DNA of 37,172 bases from Irpex lacteus. Lineage: Eukaryota; Basidiomycota; Agaricomycetes; Polyporales; Irpicaceae. The DNA lies in NCBI GenBank assembly GCA_001986395.2, contig MQVO02000096.1:1-37172 (forward strand), read 5' to 3'. The notes under the pieces are model-generated. The model made no database searches, was not told the origin of the DNA, and was given only the letters and a program-made list of their open reading frames with translations. Shown one piece after another: positions 36,010 to 37,172 of the stretch; within the stretch, counting starts at the first letter, position 1; each line of letters opens with the position of its first letter. Made by a program: the position numbers and the translations under genes.

Positions 36010-37172
36010 TCAAGCCTGGCTGCGTCCGATTTCGCCGGGATCATATTCTTCTCCCTGTTCATCTATTTCGTCGAGCCTATGCCGCGTCGTGAACTGCAGA
36101 GTTGATATGATATGAGTTGAGAATGGCACTGTTGTTGCGTTGATATGGTCTGTATGTTCCGCTGAATTGTGCAGGTTGAGAGTCAATCTGGACATCATTG
36201 TTACAGAGATACTGCTCGGTGTCGAGGAGTTAATACTGATGTTCAACACCAACCGCGATAGAAAATGGGAGAGTCACGTACGTGCTTGCAGCCGTCGACA
36301 ACGCGCCTCGCAGCGCTGGCTGTATTGGTCATAAATATCAAACTACATTCTTTGAGAGGCCACGTATACGTACCGCAGCAACCTGTGACGGTGGAACCAT
36401 GAGTACAATCCATAATACGTACAAGGAATGTCTCACGTAGAAAGTGATGACGTTGGCACCCTGTGCAAGCATCATCACGCTGTTTGTTCTTGAGATCTTT
36501 GTTGAGTGCGAAGCATCGAAAGAACTTACCCAAAGTAATTGCACCTACACATCCAAGAGATACATCAGTAATGGCTGACAATAGCAAACTGTCAGGAGCG
36601 ACTGACCATCTCGAAACATGAGTGATATGAGGTTCAAACGCCCTACTAGCTTGTTGCCAACACGTTCCTTATACGTCTTGAGGATCGTCAAGATGAAGAT
36701 CATGGCATCGAACGCAAATAGCGCCTCCCAAGCTACTGCAATATCTATTGTGATACAACACGATCAGATTAGTATGTGCATTTTCATTTTGCACTTCAAC
36801 GTGGTAAACCTACGGATGGAGCTATTGTCGTGCATTAGATGTAATCATTGTGTATGCAGAGTGTCTACTCACGACGTCTTTGAAGGGGCGATATGGCAGC
36901 CTTGTTGAAGCGAGACTTCGGCAGCTTGTCCAGTAACAGCCCACTACGCAGAAGATCAGTCTCTAGGGTACTAAAGTCAATGGTCTAAAGCGAAAGTACC
37001 ACTCACTATAGAAAGAGAGAGCAGTACAAAGCCCACACCAAACACAAGAGCGGCGATACGTTTACTCTTCGAATACAAAGCGTATGTCCTGAGGAATTGC
37101 ATATCTTGAGGAGCAATCAACAATCATGCGTTCGGTCAGTCGACAAGGAGGGGACTTAGACTCACTTGCGAC
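36010..37172 (-). CDS. Integral membrane protein (DUF6533-like family), 5' truncated by window edge
   Basis: This is the C-terminal part of a seven-helix-like basidiomycete membrane protein. It reads from exon bases at 37166-37172 into FLRTYALYSKSKRIAALVFG, a membrane segment, then AVAWEALFAFDAMIFILTIL with KTYKERVG, the conserved MFRDGAITL, VMMLAQGANVITFY, LRGALSTAAS, and SSISVTMMSRLTLNLHNSAE, which is the usual end of the DUF6533 core. A polar tail follows, ending at TGA 36010-36012. Introns are short (about 50 nt). The junction after GAITL near 36530 is off by one base at a GGG donor context and probably reflects a missing G. These proteins are numerous in mushrooms and of unknown function. 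The N-terminal helices lie beyond the right edge. Confidence 0.7.

Overview
The window looks like nuclear DNA of an Agaricomycete-type basidiomycete. Genes carry many short introns of about 47-65 nt with GT/GC..AG borders and CTAAC/CTGAC-like branch points. Leaders are pyrimidine-rich, and the gene content is typically basidiomycete: a seven-helix-like protein with a DUF6533-type C-terminus, F-box-like proteins, a PMP3 proteolipid, Atp19 and adenosylhomocysteinase. No rRNA, CRISPR array, bacterial operon or virus was seen, and no tRNA was recognised by eye.

Layout. 1-2442: no supportable gene. 2443-4174 (+): S-adenosyl-L-homocysteine hydrolase, 9 exons. 4940-6649 (+): unrecognised gene with broken frames. 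6860-12063 (-) and 14342-19789 (+): two paralogous SNF2-family ATPases with an inserted RING finger (Rad5/Rad16/Uls1/HLTF type), head to head, with PMP3 (13281-13804, +) between them. 20120-20921 (-): five-exon unknown protein. 21249-22511 (-): 420-aa unknown protein. 22512-24313: gene-free, containing a 474-bp element with ~90-bp inverted termini. 24314-25906 (+): F-box-like protein. 26402-29178 (-): low-complexity protein with a conserved C-terminal block. 30609-31037 (+): ATP synthase subunit K. 31427-33157 (+): Ser-rich coiled-coil protein. 33539-34959 (-): F-box-like protein. 36010-37172 (-): membrane protein running off the right edge.

The SNF2 pair is the centre of interest. Both copies can be traced exon by exon, with introns at the same places. 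In both, the codon for the Trp just before the Walker B box (W-F-R-V-[VI]-L-D-E-A-[QH]) can only be built by including a 2-nt exon (TG) between two ordinary-sized introns. Both promoters carry an ACGCGT (MluI cell-cycle box-like) element about 80 bp upstream of the ATG. The + copy has canonical motifs and two candidate SUMO-interacting motifs. The - copy has drifted at motif VI and the last RING cysteine pair, and has gained an N-terminal tandem repeat.

A second theme is sequence quality. Adenosylhomocysteinase, Atp19, the Ser-rich protein, the low-complexity gene, the 4.9-kb gene and the right-edge membrane gene all contain single-base frame breaks, mostly in short homopolymers. The SNF2 pair, PMP3 and the F-box genes read cleanly. 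Consensus indels are the likeliest explanation, so any automatic gene models over the flanks should be distrusted.
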